The notes under the pieces: model-generated
What the model was told of the DNA's origin: nothing
Seen by the model: only the letters and a program-made list of their open reading frames with translations
The model's database searches: none
NCBI RefSeq assembly: GCF_040954835.1
Contig: NC_090714.1
Location: 2,158,501-2,222,500, forward strand
Origin: Lepisosteus oculatus
Taxonomy: Eukaryota > Chordata > Actinopteri > Semionotiformes > Lepisosteidae
Direction: 5' to 3'
Length of the DNA stretch: 64,000 bases
Position numbers and translations under genes: made by a program
In this document: positions 40,601 through 49,219 of the stretch, piece by piece
Layout of the letters: each line of letters starts with the position of its first letter
Position numbering within the stretch: the stretch's first letter is position 1

Positions 40601-43600
40601 AAACCTTACCATTAAAATAACATGTGTGTGGCACCGCGGAGACAGGACTTGTCACTTAAGGGAATGCAGACAACCGGAGAACTCTTTTGGGAGTCTTTTT
40701 TTTTGGGGGGGGGGGTTTCCTTTCCTCTGCGAAAAGCTCAGGGTAGCCAGAAACAAGAGATGTGAAATAACAGTTTCAGTCTTTGTTCGATACAAGAGAC
40801 TGGCAGGGCATGAGAGTTTGAGAGTTAACAAAAGAGTCTAGCTGACTAACCGTTACTTTGGGAAATTTACCAATACCCATCCATTGGCTGTCAGCTACTG
40901 ATTTCATTAAGAGTTCTACAGGACTTTCTCCCTTACGTAAATAAACATTGCTGAGTGCTGAGTTAGTAAAGTATATAAAGGACAAGTAATTCCACTAAAG
41001 GGGGAAGGAAAACATGACATGCCAAATTAGTTAAATAACCAAGGAAAAACAACCTTAAATGTAAAGGATATGTCAACTGCTTTGATATTTTCCCAATTTC
41101 TCAGAACGATATAATGAGGCCTCAAAGGTGGAACTAGAAGACTCTTTAGATGGTTAAATGCCCCTCGGCATTGCAAAATTTCAAGAGCTAATTGATATTC
41201 ATTCCCATATTATACAAATATACACATACAGTACATTCCCCAACTTAAACATCTAGATATGCACTGTGCATATCCCTTTGGGACACCTCTAGAATGTAAT
41301 TCATAAACAATATACCTAATGAGAAAACTGTGCTTGAACATGTTGATTGCTAGGTGTGTTTGGCCAAGTATCACAGATTCTGTGAAACAACTCACTCATC
41401 AGAATTGATAGCCTTGGGTTATTTACAGTGGAGCCACCTGAATTCATATGCAATGAAAGGTAAGATTTATATTGGGGGAGATTCTCATTCTTTATTGGAT
41501 AAAGAAACCTGGTGAACCTTTGAATTTCTAAAAATATGTGGGAGATCATCAAAATGATGGCTTTAACCATGGCAAAGCAGAGTACTCTAATCATTGTAAA
41601 TATCTAAGCAGTAATATGGTTCTCAGAATGCTCTACGCTTATTGCAAACTGACGCTGATATACCTCTCTCCTGTTACAATATTAAAATGTGTTACAAACA
41701 AATATATGTGTCATACAGCCACTAAGAGTATTTTAACCACAACTAAATCTACCCACAAACAGAATTACAGGAACCAAAGGTGACTGCCAGGATCTGGGCA
41801 GAAAGAAAGGACAATAATGATCATATTTGATTGAAAATAAGTTATTTATTATCCTGTCATTTCTCATTCTACACTCAGTAATTTCTCAAACATATCACTG
41901 TCACTAATTCTCATAATTATTACAGGAAAATACACAAACTGACCCCCACTTGAAGCTGTGCTATACTGCCCAAAAGATGACTGTGCAATTAAGCCTGACA
42001 CAGAATGGCACTTAGACTACAGTGAAGATCTTGCTCAATAACCTGTTCAGCTTTTTAAGTTTTCTATTCTGTCCTTTTATAACAAAAGTGGCTGAAACAG
42101 TTATTAATGCTTTTAAATGGAAAAGATGGATGCAATCTGTGTCCTGATATTTGTATGCATCACTAATAATAAGTATGGAACAAATGTCCTAGAGCAGATT
42201 AATCTACTTTGACAGTGGCATTTTAATTTATAACACCTCTTTTCATGTTATGTGAGCAGTGGGCAACAAAGCTGTCCTTTAAATCGTCCTTAGTTCTATG
42301 TGATATGATGCAGAACAATAAAGTTACACTACAGGTACAATGATGTCATGCTATAGGCTAATAACATGGCTATTAGCGTTTGTGGAAAATAATCAGAAAG
42401 AAAATATAACTCCAGAGTTGCTTAAGGCTCTTTAGAATTCGGATCTTTGAAGCTACATTACACTGCTAGTTCTTAATGAATAAAACATTTTTAAATAAGA
42501 ATACTGTTGTCGAGACAGACCTTTTAAATAAACCCTTGTTTTTCTGTTGATTTACATACGCCAGTTCATGTAAATAGACACTTCAAAGTAACAGTATCCT
42601 ACATAAGGGGCCAAGTGGGTCAAGCGTTTAACCAATTGGTTTGTAGAAGCCCGTGGAAAGTGACATTTCTGGTGTTTTACATTCATACTGTGTATGTCTA
42701 ACAATTTCAGCAAGTTGTGTTACCTAGTATACCCCACCCTCATTCAATTTCAACCCCGGATGCTATTCAATGGAACACGCAAAAAAAAAAAAGCTTTAAA
42801 ACACTGCAACTGCAATATTCATAACGCGGAAGCAGGAATCGAAAAGAAATCCATTCTACGTACAATGTAAACAGATCACTCATGCAGAACATGATCTCCC
42901 TATCGTGCTAAATTAACTGAAAATTTAGTAAAAAATCATGCAATATTTTACAACTAAGTTACACACACACACTCCTCGGTTATTTGACACTTAAATTTGC
43001 ATTTAAACAGGTATGGGGCACTTTCTCTTAATCTACGGCCACGTGAAATCACTGGCGGTGGTTTTGTCTTAATGATATCAAGGGGCTTCATTCGGCAGTC
43101 GTATTAAATGGTTTCTTGACGTGCCATTCCTGACACCAAAATGTAGGAAACCCTCAATGATATATGGCGAGAGCCTGTGTAAATATAGGTTCATGTGAAT
43201 GCAAACATCTTGAGCAGCGACTCTGAAACATAATCTATCGTTTGAAAAAAAGCACTCCGACATGGATCACGTCCAAGACTCAGACTGCCCTTGGTGTTCT
43301 GTACTCATTTTACAAGACGGCATATTTCCCTCCATGCCGTAAAAATAAGATTATTGTGGTGACAACTGTTTAAGGAATTTATGCTATTAAATACCACAGT
43401 GACGTTCCACACAAAAGTCTTTTATTCTTATACTTTTTCAAATACGTTTTTTGCACGGAGCAATAATTGAAGGGAGGTCTTGAAAACTTCGCATACTCCG
43501 TAAAGCATTTACGCGTGAGGATTCCCCCCCTGCTTCACAGCTGAACGTTAATTGGAGCTAATTAAGTTCCCTGGTCCCTACAAAAAGCCGTCACACCAAC

Positions 43601-45140
43601 AACAGTCATGTGAGTGATTGGAACGAAGTGCAGGGAGCGCCTTTAGACTGCAAGACAAAACGATTATTTATTAGCAAGTGCTAGTGAAGCTTGCTGCAAA
43701 CCTGTCTGTAGAATTGAGCAGGAGTTGATATCTCAACGCAACATCTCTACGATCAAAACTCAACTGAGAAAGTGTTTTTTTAATACAGAAATAAATTAGC
43801 AGCCGCTAATGTTAACACGTAAAACAAAGAATAGGATCATATGAACAAATTGTTAAAGTGCTGAATGCACTAATGATAATCTGGGTGTCTTATGACCTTC
43901 TCTGCGCTCTTTGGTTTATTACGCCGTTAAGTAACTTATAAACACATTAGCACAACACACAGCAGACCCCCATTCGTTCATCTTCCAGAAAGAAAGCAAA
44001 GTTCAGAGAAGGGGGAAAAAAAACAAGAAGCAGAATTTACCTACGGAGTCAAGCTCAAGGAGGCGCTGGAGATCGCTAATGGAGCGAATTTCACTGCGAG
44101 ACAGTCTTTCAATAAGCTCCTGGGGTATCTCTACCTCCTTGGGGCAAACAAAACGAAAACAGAGATTAGAGAAAAGTACAGCTATATTCACAGTGCAAAA
44201 TTGCCACGGTCATTCCTTTCTCACGTTTCCCCGAAACAGCGCTTTGTTTTCATTATTGATCTGCAAAGCTGTAGCATCCTTCTCTGGAGGCGACAAGAAA
44301 GTTGGGCATTTGCTCACCCACTTGCGCTTGCGAGGGAGAAATTAAAGTCATTACAACGCTCGAGTGAAAAAAAATGAAGTTCAAAAGTAGTATTCGAGGC
44401 ACAAGTTGGGGTGCTATGCTTAAAAATATTTTAAAAAACGACAAAAGACGTATTTGTTCAAATTGGCACAAAAAATATCTGAAACGCCAGCCTAATAGCA
44501 CTAAATGCTTTGGAACGACAGGTCCATAATGAAAACAGCACGGCAAAGCCCTTTACTTTAAAAAAGTCTTCATTTGCTATCGACTTTTTCTGTGGTTTTG
44601 ATAGCACTTTATTTGGAAGGCCTCGTTTGCGTAAATCTATGGTTTACGGTGCCAAAATCATACAAACGACCTTTTACAATGGGGCATGGAAACAAACGAC
44701 CAAAATTGCGTTAATAGCCACCCCTGCATAAAAGAGAAAGTGAATGTGTGATGTATATATACTTAACTGGCTCCGAAATTCAAGTTGTAAAGATCGATAT
44801 GCCTTCCACACGTTGCATGTTTCATTCGTTAAAAAAATAATATATACTGGCGTTCAGATTTATATAATAGGTGGGCCAAAAGCGCATTAGTTGAATTACC
44901 TAAGGGCTGAACTGTTTCACTTATATACTTAAGTATAAACCATCTCATCTCGCGTAACAGGTATCTGCAGGAAATAAACAGCTGTTAGCAACGTCTACAA
45001 CGTTGCAATGACTTCATTAATAATGCCGTACAGTTTTCAGAACCAAATGAGCACTGCAGCTATACGAAGTTACTTACCTCAGCAATAGCAGACAGCAGGT
45101 ATAAAGAGCAGGCGAACAAACAGTAAACTGTGTTCCTCAT
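22647..45140 (-). CDS. PDGFA: Platelet-derived growth factor A chain, whole coding span (7 exons)
   Basis: Secreted dimeric growth factor of the PDGF/VEGF cystine-knot family; the family role is binding PDGF receptor alpha to drive growth and migration of mesenchymal cells. Coding joins, in transcript order: 45140-45078, 44137-44041, 38060-37947, 36081-35894, 26004-25878, then either 24065-23992 (stop in exon 6, long form) or 22657-22647 (short form). Phases agree at every junction and all introns are GT-AG. Predicted lengths are 220 and 199 residues. Order of parts: signal peptide about 1-20, propeptide 21-89 ending in RRKR (86-89), mature chain from Ser90. All eight family cysteines are present: 99, 126, 132, 135, 136, 143, 180, 182. 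The CTGCC run and the block [21 protein letters not shown] identify the A chain rather than B, C or D. It is the only gene recognised in the window. Orthology rests on my reading of the motifs, not on a search. Confidence 0.96.
22658..23954 (-). other. PDGFA intron 6
   Basis: About 1.3 kb between the donor CAG|GTAGGA of exon 6 and the tandem CAGCAG acceptor of exon 7. It contains an 18-base CA microsatellite. When exon 6 is skipped, introns 5 and 6 are removed as one. Confidence 0.75.
23737..23754. repeat. CA microsatellite
   Basis: Nine perfect CA units followed by an A-rich stretch, in PDGFA intron 6. Confidence 0.95.
23955..24065 (-). CDS. PDGFA: PDGFA alternative exon 6, basic retention tail of the long form
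   Basis: Acceptor CTGTTTACAG, then two bases completing Gly197, then [19 protein letters not shown] and LLPT, with TAA at 23992-23994. The human long form ends RPRESGKKRKRKRLKPT, so spacing G-R-x-R-x-x-G-K-K-x-K-R-x-x-L-K is kept. This tail is known in the family to hold the long form at the cell surface and matrix through heparan sulfate. After the stop the exon runs on to a donor CAG|GTAGGA at 23955, as the human exon also continues past its stop. Coding part is 74 bases, full exon 111. Differences: Trp replaces one Arg inside the basic core, and the end is seven residues longer. Too short and too diverged to be found without phase information. Confidence 0.85.
24066..25877 (-). other. PDGFA intron 5
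   Basis: About 1.8 kb, donor GTAATT, acceptor TTACAG. It contains a 77-base-period duplication near 24.5 kb and a 180-codon plus-strand ORF at 25167-25709 with no recognisable family. Confidence 0.88.
24452..24556. repeat. Short segmental duplication with AGATTACAT repeats
   Basis: A block beginning CTATGATTACATTT and ending AGTGAAATT occurs at 24452-24479 and again at 24529-24556, a 77-base period. Between them are three to four direct copies of AGATTACAT or AGATACAT. The two outer copies differ at about three positions. Confidence 0.75.
25878..26004 (-). CDS. PDGFA: PDGFA exon 5, end of the cystine-knot domain
   Basis: The exon is 127 bases, acceptor TTTTGTACAG and donor ACAG|GTAATT. It encodes [20 protein letters not shown], then EEHLECVC with cysteines 180 and 182 that close the knot, then a short tail [14 protein letters not shown]. 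The receptor-binding basic strand has RRRPK where human has RKKPK, a conservative change. The tail after the last cysteine is not conserved with the human one but has about the same length. It ends in phase 1, as required for both exon 6 and exon 7. Confidence 0.96.
27240..27672 (-). mobile_element. SINE3-type (5S rRNA-derived) SINE, near full length
   Basis: Read on the minus strand from 27672 the element begins with a 5S-like promoter region: GATCTCTTCAGATCGGGAG matches the 5S segment GATCTCGTCTGATCTCGG, and about 30 bases on, CCAGTACTGGGATGGGAAAC matches TTAGTACTTGGATGGGAGAC. The body includes a CAGTATAGTGACTAGGA stretch and a distal part with GTGGGGGCTGCACTTC, which I recognise from abundant fish SINE3 copies. 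It has decayed considerably and cannot be active. It lies in PDGFA intron 4 in the sense direction of the gene. Confidence 0.75.
31470..31730 (+). mobile_element. SINE3-type (5S rRNA-derived) SINE, degenerate
   Basis: CCTGATCTCATTAGATCTCGG at the 5' side matches the 5S rRNA internal region. GCTAAGTATTGGTCTTGAACC looks like a damaged form of the following 5S segment, with extra sequence between the two. Downstream, TTGAGACGTCAAACC matches the body motif ATGAGACGTTAAACC of fish SINE3. Opposite orientation to the copy at 27.2-27.7 kb. Confidence 0.65.
35894..36081 (-). CDS. PDGFA: PDGFA exon 4, core of the cystine-knot domain
   Basis: The exon is 188 bases, acceptor CTTTTAG and donor AAG|GTGAGG. 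It encodes [20 protein letters not shown], then [31 protein letters not shown] and a segment ending HHRTVK. It holds cysteines 99, 126, 132, 135, 136 and 143: knot cysteines plus those making the two interchain bridges of the dimer. The block is almost identical to human through TGCCN; the [15 protein letters not shown] loop is the variable part. This is the most GC- and CpG-rich stretch of the gene (about 35.75-36.08 kb). Confidence 0.97.
36082..37946 (-). other. PDGFA intron 3
   Basis: About 1.9 kb, donor GTAAGG, acceptor TTTTAG. A 110-codon minus ORF at 37080-37412 and a smaller plus ORF opposite it show no recognisable family. Confidence 0.9.
37947..38060 (-). CDS. PDGFA: PDGFA exon 3, variable propeptide and furin site
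   Basis: The exon is 114 bases between acceptor TTCAG and donor CG|GTAAGG. It completes Gly54, then encodes [20 protein letters not shown] and a stretch ending LVRRKRSI. The middle shows little similarity to the human sequence, as expected for a propeptide linker, but the ends are conserved: SVGSE at the start and RRKRSI at the end. RRKR (86-89) is the furin cleavage site and Ser90 would be the mature N-terminus. It is 37 complete codons against 34 in human by my count. Both phases fit the neighbouring exons, which supports the call despite the divergence. Confidence 0.9.
38061..44040 (-). other. PDGFA intron 2
   Basis: About 6 kb, donor GTAAAT, acceptor TTCAG. It holds a run of nine T followed by eleven G at 40696-40715 and otherwise unclassified AT-rich sequence. 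No exon or intact mobile element recognised. Confidence 0.9.
40696..40715. repeat. T9-G11 homopolymer pair
   Basis: Nine T directly followed by eleven G in PDGFA intron 2. Such tracts are length-unstable and prone to assembly error. Confidence 0.9.
44041..44137 (-). CDS. PDGFA: PDGFA exon 2, first part of propeptide
   Basis: The exon is 97 bases, the length I recall for the mammalian exon 2. It encodes [19 protein letters not shown] followed by [13 protein letters not shown], then one base of a Gly codon (phase 1). This is very close to the human propeptide block that contains IHSIRDLQRLLEIDSV. The acceptor is an AAG preceded by a T-rich tract, a less common but accepted 3' splice site; the donor is G|GTAAAT. 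The segment is removed by furin and in the family helps folding and dimer assembly. Confidence 0.95.
44138..45077 (-). other. PDGFA intron 1
   Basis: 940 bases, donor GTAAGT, acceptor AAG. No repeat or additional exon recognised. Confidence 0.9.
45078..45140 (-). CDS. PDGFA: PDGFA exon 1, signal peptide
   Basis: Twenty-one codons from ATG at 45140 to the donor GAG|GTAAGT. The peptide begins MRNTVYCLF, runs through a hydrophobic stretch and ends SAIAE: a short positively charged start, a hydrophobic core and an AIA|E site typical of signal peptidase cleavage. The exon ends in phase 0 and joins Glu-Val-Glu-Ile-Pro of exon 2, matching the human order AEEAEIP. The start has G at -3 and A at +4, an acceptable but not strong context. 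Length is like that of the mammalian exon 1 coding part. Confidence 0.93.
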
Positions 45141-45511
45141 TTCCCTTCAATTTAGATTTTCCCCCAAAAAAGAAAAATGTATTCAGTAGGAGCTGAACAG
45201 TTGCTCCTGAGTTTAGGAAATTCAGTACCATCCCTCAGAGAAAGTAACGTGTGTGTGAAGATGTTTATTTCACATCTGGTATTGTACGGTTCCTCTCCTC
45301 CGAAATCTCTGTCTTTAGTAATATTTGACCAGACAGTGGATCAGCATGCTTCTTTTCATCAAACCAATATTTTTTTAAAAAAAGCTAGAAAAGACAATCG
45401 TTGTAGTATCTTAAAAGAAAAAAAAACACTTCTATGAAAAATACAGTGTCAAAGAGCTCAACTTTAAAGTCGAATAAATGAAATTATGATCAAATCTGAT
45501 CATTTGAAAAG
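45141..45511 (-). other. PDGFA: PDGFA 5' leader with upstream start codons
   Basis: Transcribed leader inferred from the TATA box. It holds a small uORF with ATG at 45359 and stop at 45315 (14 residues), an ATG directly followed by TGA at 45275-45270, and an ATG at 45231 in strong context (GGGATGG). The last opens a 50-residue frame that overlaps the PDGFA start in another frame and ends at 45079, one base before the exon 1 boundary. A further ATG at 45503 would be included if transcription starts upstream of it. The extent depends on the inferred start site. Confidence 0.5.
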
Positions 45512-45533
45512 ACAATCTTCACATTGAACGTTT

Positions 45534-45542
45534 CCTTTTATA
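45534..45542 (-). promoter_or_regulatory. TATA box of the PDGFA promoter
   Basis: TATAAAAGG on the minus strand, an almost ideal TATA element, 394 bases upstream of the start codon. It predicts transcription starting near 45511. Human PDGFA is also known to have a TATA-type promoter. The flanking block to about 46.1 kb is richer in CpG than the rest of the window, which fits a promoter region. No other TATA match this good lies at a suitable distance upstream of exon 1. Confidence 0.55.
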
Positions 45543-45559
45543 AGATCCCCCAAGCTTGT

Positions 45560-46080
45560 CATCCAGACGCGTTTTTGCTGCTTCTTCTGAATTTCATCCC
45601 CGTTTTAATTGAGATAAATTCCAGCTGTCCGGTAAAGTCTTAAGCAGTCTGGTGAATGAAGGCGAATGCCCTGTGAGCAGGAGAATATACTTCACCAGCC
45701 TCCTGACGCGCCTCCCCTTACAGAGCGCATGTAATAATGTTATATCAAATCACCAGAGCCAGCCACTGTTGGCTGCGCCTGACTCACGAGTACCCCTGCC
45801 TCGTCCTCCAGTGCGCCTCTGCGCATGGAAGAGCTGTTCGCGTTTCAGCAGGTTGTAGACTTGTTCATCAGGAGCAAATTGCACCTTAGTGTCTAGTCCT
45901 GAAACTCTGAAAACTGGACCGCAGACTGGAAGCATTTTTTCACAGCGCGAATGGAAAAAAAGGACTCGCAAATTTGTCCGCCGAGTCTAGTTGTGTAGTC
46001 GCGCTGTTGTAGGGTAATGGAGTGATCACTCGACTGTTCATGGGAAAACGGTACCGGGAGCTCCGATCTGCAACAAAACA
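45560..46080. promoter_or_regulatory. CpG-richer block upstream of PDGFA
   Basis: About 500 bases with repeated CpG-containing words (GACGCG, GCGCC, CGCGAA, GTCCGCCGAG, GTCGCGC) in a window where CpG is otherwise sparse. It lies immediately upstream of the TATA box and probably contains proximal promoter elements. Formal CpG-island statistics were not computed. ORFs of 62-73 codons here look like by-products of the higher GC content. Confidence 0.45.
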
Positions 46081-49033
46081 TGATATTGATAACAAGAAAG
46101 CACCCTGTGATTTCAGATTAAAGTGTTAGTTATCCCAAATAAAAGCGAGAATTGAAGAATTTGGGATTTTCATGTGCTTTTATTTAGTGTGCGTACGCGC
46201 AAAATAGATTTTGCCCTTATGATCTCCACGTAGTAGGGAGCAGAAGTGGAATAAATCACTTTGGAAGATATATACAGCAGCTTATGCAAACGGCATGGTT
46301 TTCAAGTGTTTGGTCATAAGTTTTGTGATTGATATGCGCATGAACACAAAATAAACAATGACATTATGTACTAATGGGTTTATAATTCCGTCGTCTGATC
46401 TATGTATCGTATTGTTGTGGAGCACCCAGTAACAATTTATCAAGATGAAAGACACTCTGGCTACCTCTTATCATGGGCTGGTACTCAGCATAAAGTTGTT
46501 TAGTTCACAGGATGAAGCCTAATAAACGTTCAGGTAAGACAATGTACACCATTGAAGCTACAGGCTGAAGGCATCAAAGCTGACGCCTTTTTAACAGCTC
46601 CTTCTCTTCTCGCATCCCAATTACACATACATATGCGCATTTAAAAACTAACAGGACAAACACTGGAACGCTGCTGATAACGGTCATTAATGAAGACAAT
46701 TGATTGTAATGGAGTCGATGAAAAGACTTCAATTCTTTCATATACATCACCCTATTCTTTACGCGCACAAAAAAAAACGAGTAAAAGAAGAAAATGTGTT
46801 GCCGAAGGGGAATAAATATAACTGGCTACGACACGCTCAGAGGAAGTAACTTGCTCTTTCAACGCTGGGGTTTCGAAAGGCGTTTCAAACGTTGTTCCAG
46901 CAAAGACTTAATTGCCCATTCAAGGTCATATGATGCGTCAGGGTCTTCCAGGGTGGTCTCTGTTCAGTCGAATGAACACAAATGTAGAATCCGTCAAAAG
47001 ACAATGTGGTGAAACAGCGGACAGACGCTGTGCGATTAAAGAAGAGGACTTTTATTAATACCGAGAGACCGAAAACCTTATAGAGTATTTCTTTGACCAT
47101 TGATTCCATTAGATTTAACTGTTTGATAAAGCATCATGTGTTTGCAAGACAAAAGCCCATTTTAGGATTCTACATGTCTTTATTATCCAGAGGATAAACT
47201 TGCTGTCCTTTTAAAACCTCGGTTAGAATCTAATAAACACGTTGAGTTGTTTTCTGGAGGGGTTTAGTCCATATGACGCATCCTCCCAACAACAGTGTGG
47301 TCAGGCACGGGTCTCACACCGGACAGGGGAGAGTGGTCAAAAGACTGAGTCTCACAGTGTGGGAAAGGGCATTATTCTCCTTAAAAAGACACTCCGAAAT
47401 GAATTCAATGAAGTTATAGCGGGTGTGTGTTTCATTTCATTCGCTTATCATACAGTAGCACGTTTCTACCAGGCACGCCACGCAGAATGTACCCAACAGC
47501 GCACGTACAACGACCTCCACCCACGTGCTCTCACTCTGCTTCTTTTGTAACACTCGATGTCTCAGGGTTCACAATTCAAAAGACACCCCCTGACACCTAC
47601 TGAGGTTCTGCCCTCAACCACTTATCGGGGTAGAAAACGGCTGCATCTGCCAAGTTCACATTTGGGCGCATTCAGTTATACATGCTATTAAGAGCATGTT
47701 TACTGGCAACTACGGTTTGTGTACCTAACAACATAAACCCCAATAAAGTGTTTTATAGACACTTATGCAATAAAGCCCGGTCATAAAGGCATGGCTAAGA
47801 GGACATATTTCTGAGTAATGTAGCGACTCCTGTTTCCCCAGGCCACGCAAAACTAAAATGAGAAAAAAAAAATCCCCTTAAATTCCTTAGCGAACTGTAC
47901 ATTGCTAGGGGTTGTAGCAGTTTTACAGCTGCAGTTTAAGTAGAAATACATTATTTGGTCACATAGGCATAACAATCCACAGTCTCTCCTCTGTTTCAGC
48001 AAGTATTTTACACATAAACAAACATGAACAACATAAGTTGCAAAACACGAATATTTTGGCTTTTTATATTAGGTTTGCATGATGACTGTTTTATAATAAT
48101 GTGTTTGGTAATTGAAATGTACAGTAGCTCATCCAGTATGTCTGAATAGAATGTCAGAGGATGAAGAAGAGTCGATGAAACAGCGATAAAATATCTATCC
48201 AGCAAACAGTGGACATACAGATACAGTATATTAATAGTACAACATGATATACACCACACTGTGGATCTAACGTTTCTGTCCGTACTGTAGTCAGGAATGC
48301 TGATAGTTAATGCCTCAGATTACTGTAAAAGCAACTCAGGATTTTGGTTTGGTCACTCTCTACCCTGGTGAAATACATCACAGCTGGTTTTTATAAGAGT
48401 ATTTATATAGTGTTTTTTTTTTACAACTCTCTGGTTAGGTCTAACTTGCATAATTGGTTTTAATATTTCCTCTCCAGGTAACCAGGTAAATCCACATGTT
48501 CTTTATTGTACAGGCATGCAACTCAGTACTGACTGTCATTTAAACAGATTTCTGTGCCTCCGGTACTGCTTTCACGATTTTATATGAAGTGATCTGGCAA
48601 ATACTCACCAGGGTATGGTGTTCAATGATCAAGTCTTGCACGTATGGAGGCCTTGTTTATTACGCAGCCTAATCGCTGTGTCGTGATACACGAGTCTCAA
48701 TTTAAAAAACACGATGCATGCAAATTGGCTAATATTGATTAGTTATGTCACTGCAGAGAAGTTCACAGATATGTACACTTTGCAATTATCCCTGCTGTGA
48801 GATCGGCACAGGGGGTTTACTCTCAGAACCACAGTAAACCTGCCACAGATGACAAAATTAGGAGCTGTATGAGGATTTGCCTTGCAGGTACAGTACCTAC
48901 TGCATTTCCTTGTCTAAGCTAAGAGAGAGGGCTCAGGGAACGACAATGGGGTAATCACAAATCACTGATGGCATCTTCCTGTATTTTATCCAAGCTTTGT
49001 TTATGGAGAATTTTCAAACTATATAAGTAGGAT

Positions 49034-49126
49034 TGGGGTGGCGTAGTGGCGCAGTGGTTAACAATGCTGCCTTGCATTGCTGGGGCTGTGGGCTCAGAAC
49101 CTGGGGAGCTGTCTGCATGGAGTTTG
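49034..49126 (+). mobile_element. tRNA-headed SINE, truncated
   Basis: GGGGTGGCGTAGTGGCGCAG followed by TGGTTAACAATGCTGCC carries a Pol III A-box-like element (TGGCGCAGTGG). A decayed B box follows (GGGCTCAGAACC against GGTTCGAATCC), then GGAGCTGTCTGCATGGAGTT. It is the same family as the minus-strand copy at 56291-56609 but stops after the GGAGTTTG word and runs into a LINE tail. Confidence 0.65.
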
Positions 49127-49219
49127 GCTTCCTTCAAGAAATGACTGGATGGGAAACCCGGCTCAAGAAGCTACCAAATGGGCCAGTAGTCATCTCTTGT
49201 TTGTCACTATTCTTATGAA
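49127..49219 (+). mobile_element. 3' tail of an L2/CR1-like LINE
   Basis: CTTCCTTCAAGAAATGACTG through GGGCCAGTAGTCATCTCTTG and the end TTCTTATGAAAT resemble the 3' end of a common fish LINE: a TTCAAGAAACGACTGGATGA type start, a GGGCC..ATGGCC..CTCTCGTTTG middle and a TTCTTATG-repeat end. Only the last 90 bases are present, the usual result of 5'-truncated insertion. Confidence 0.55.
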
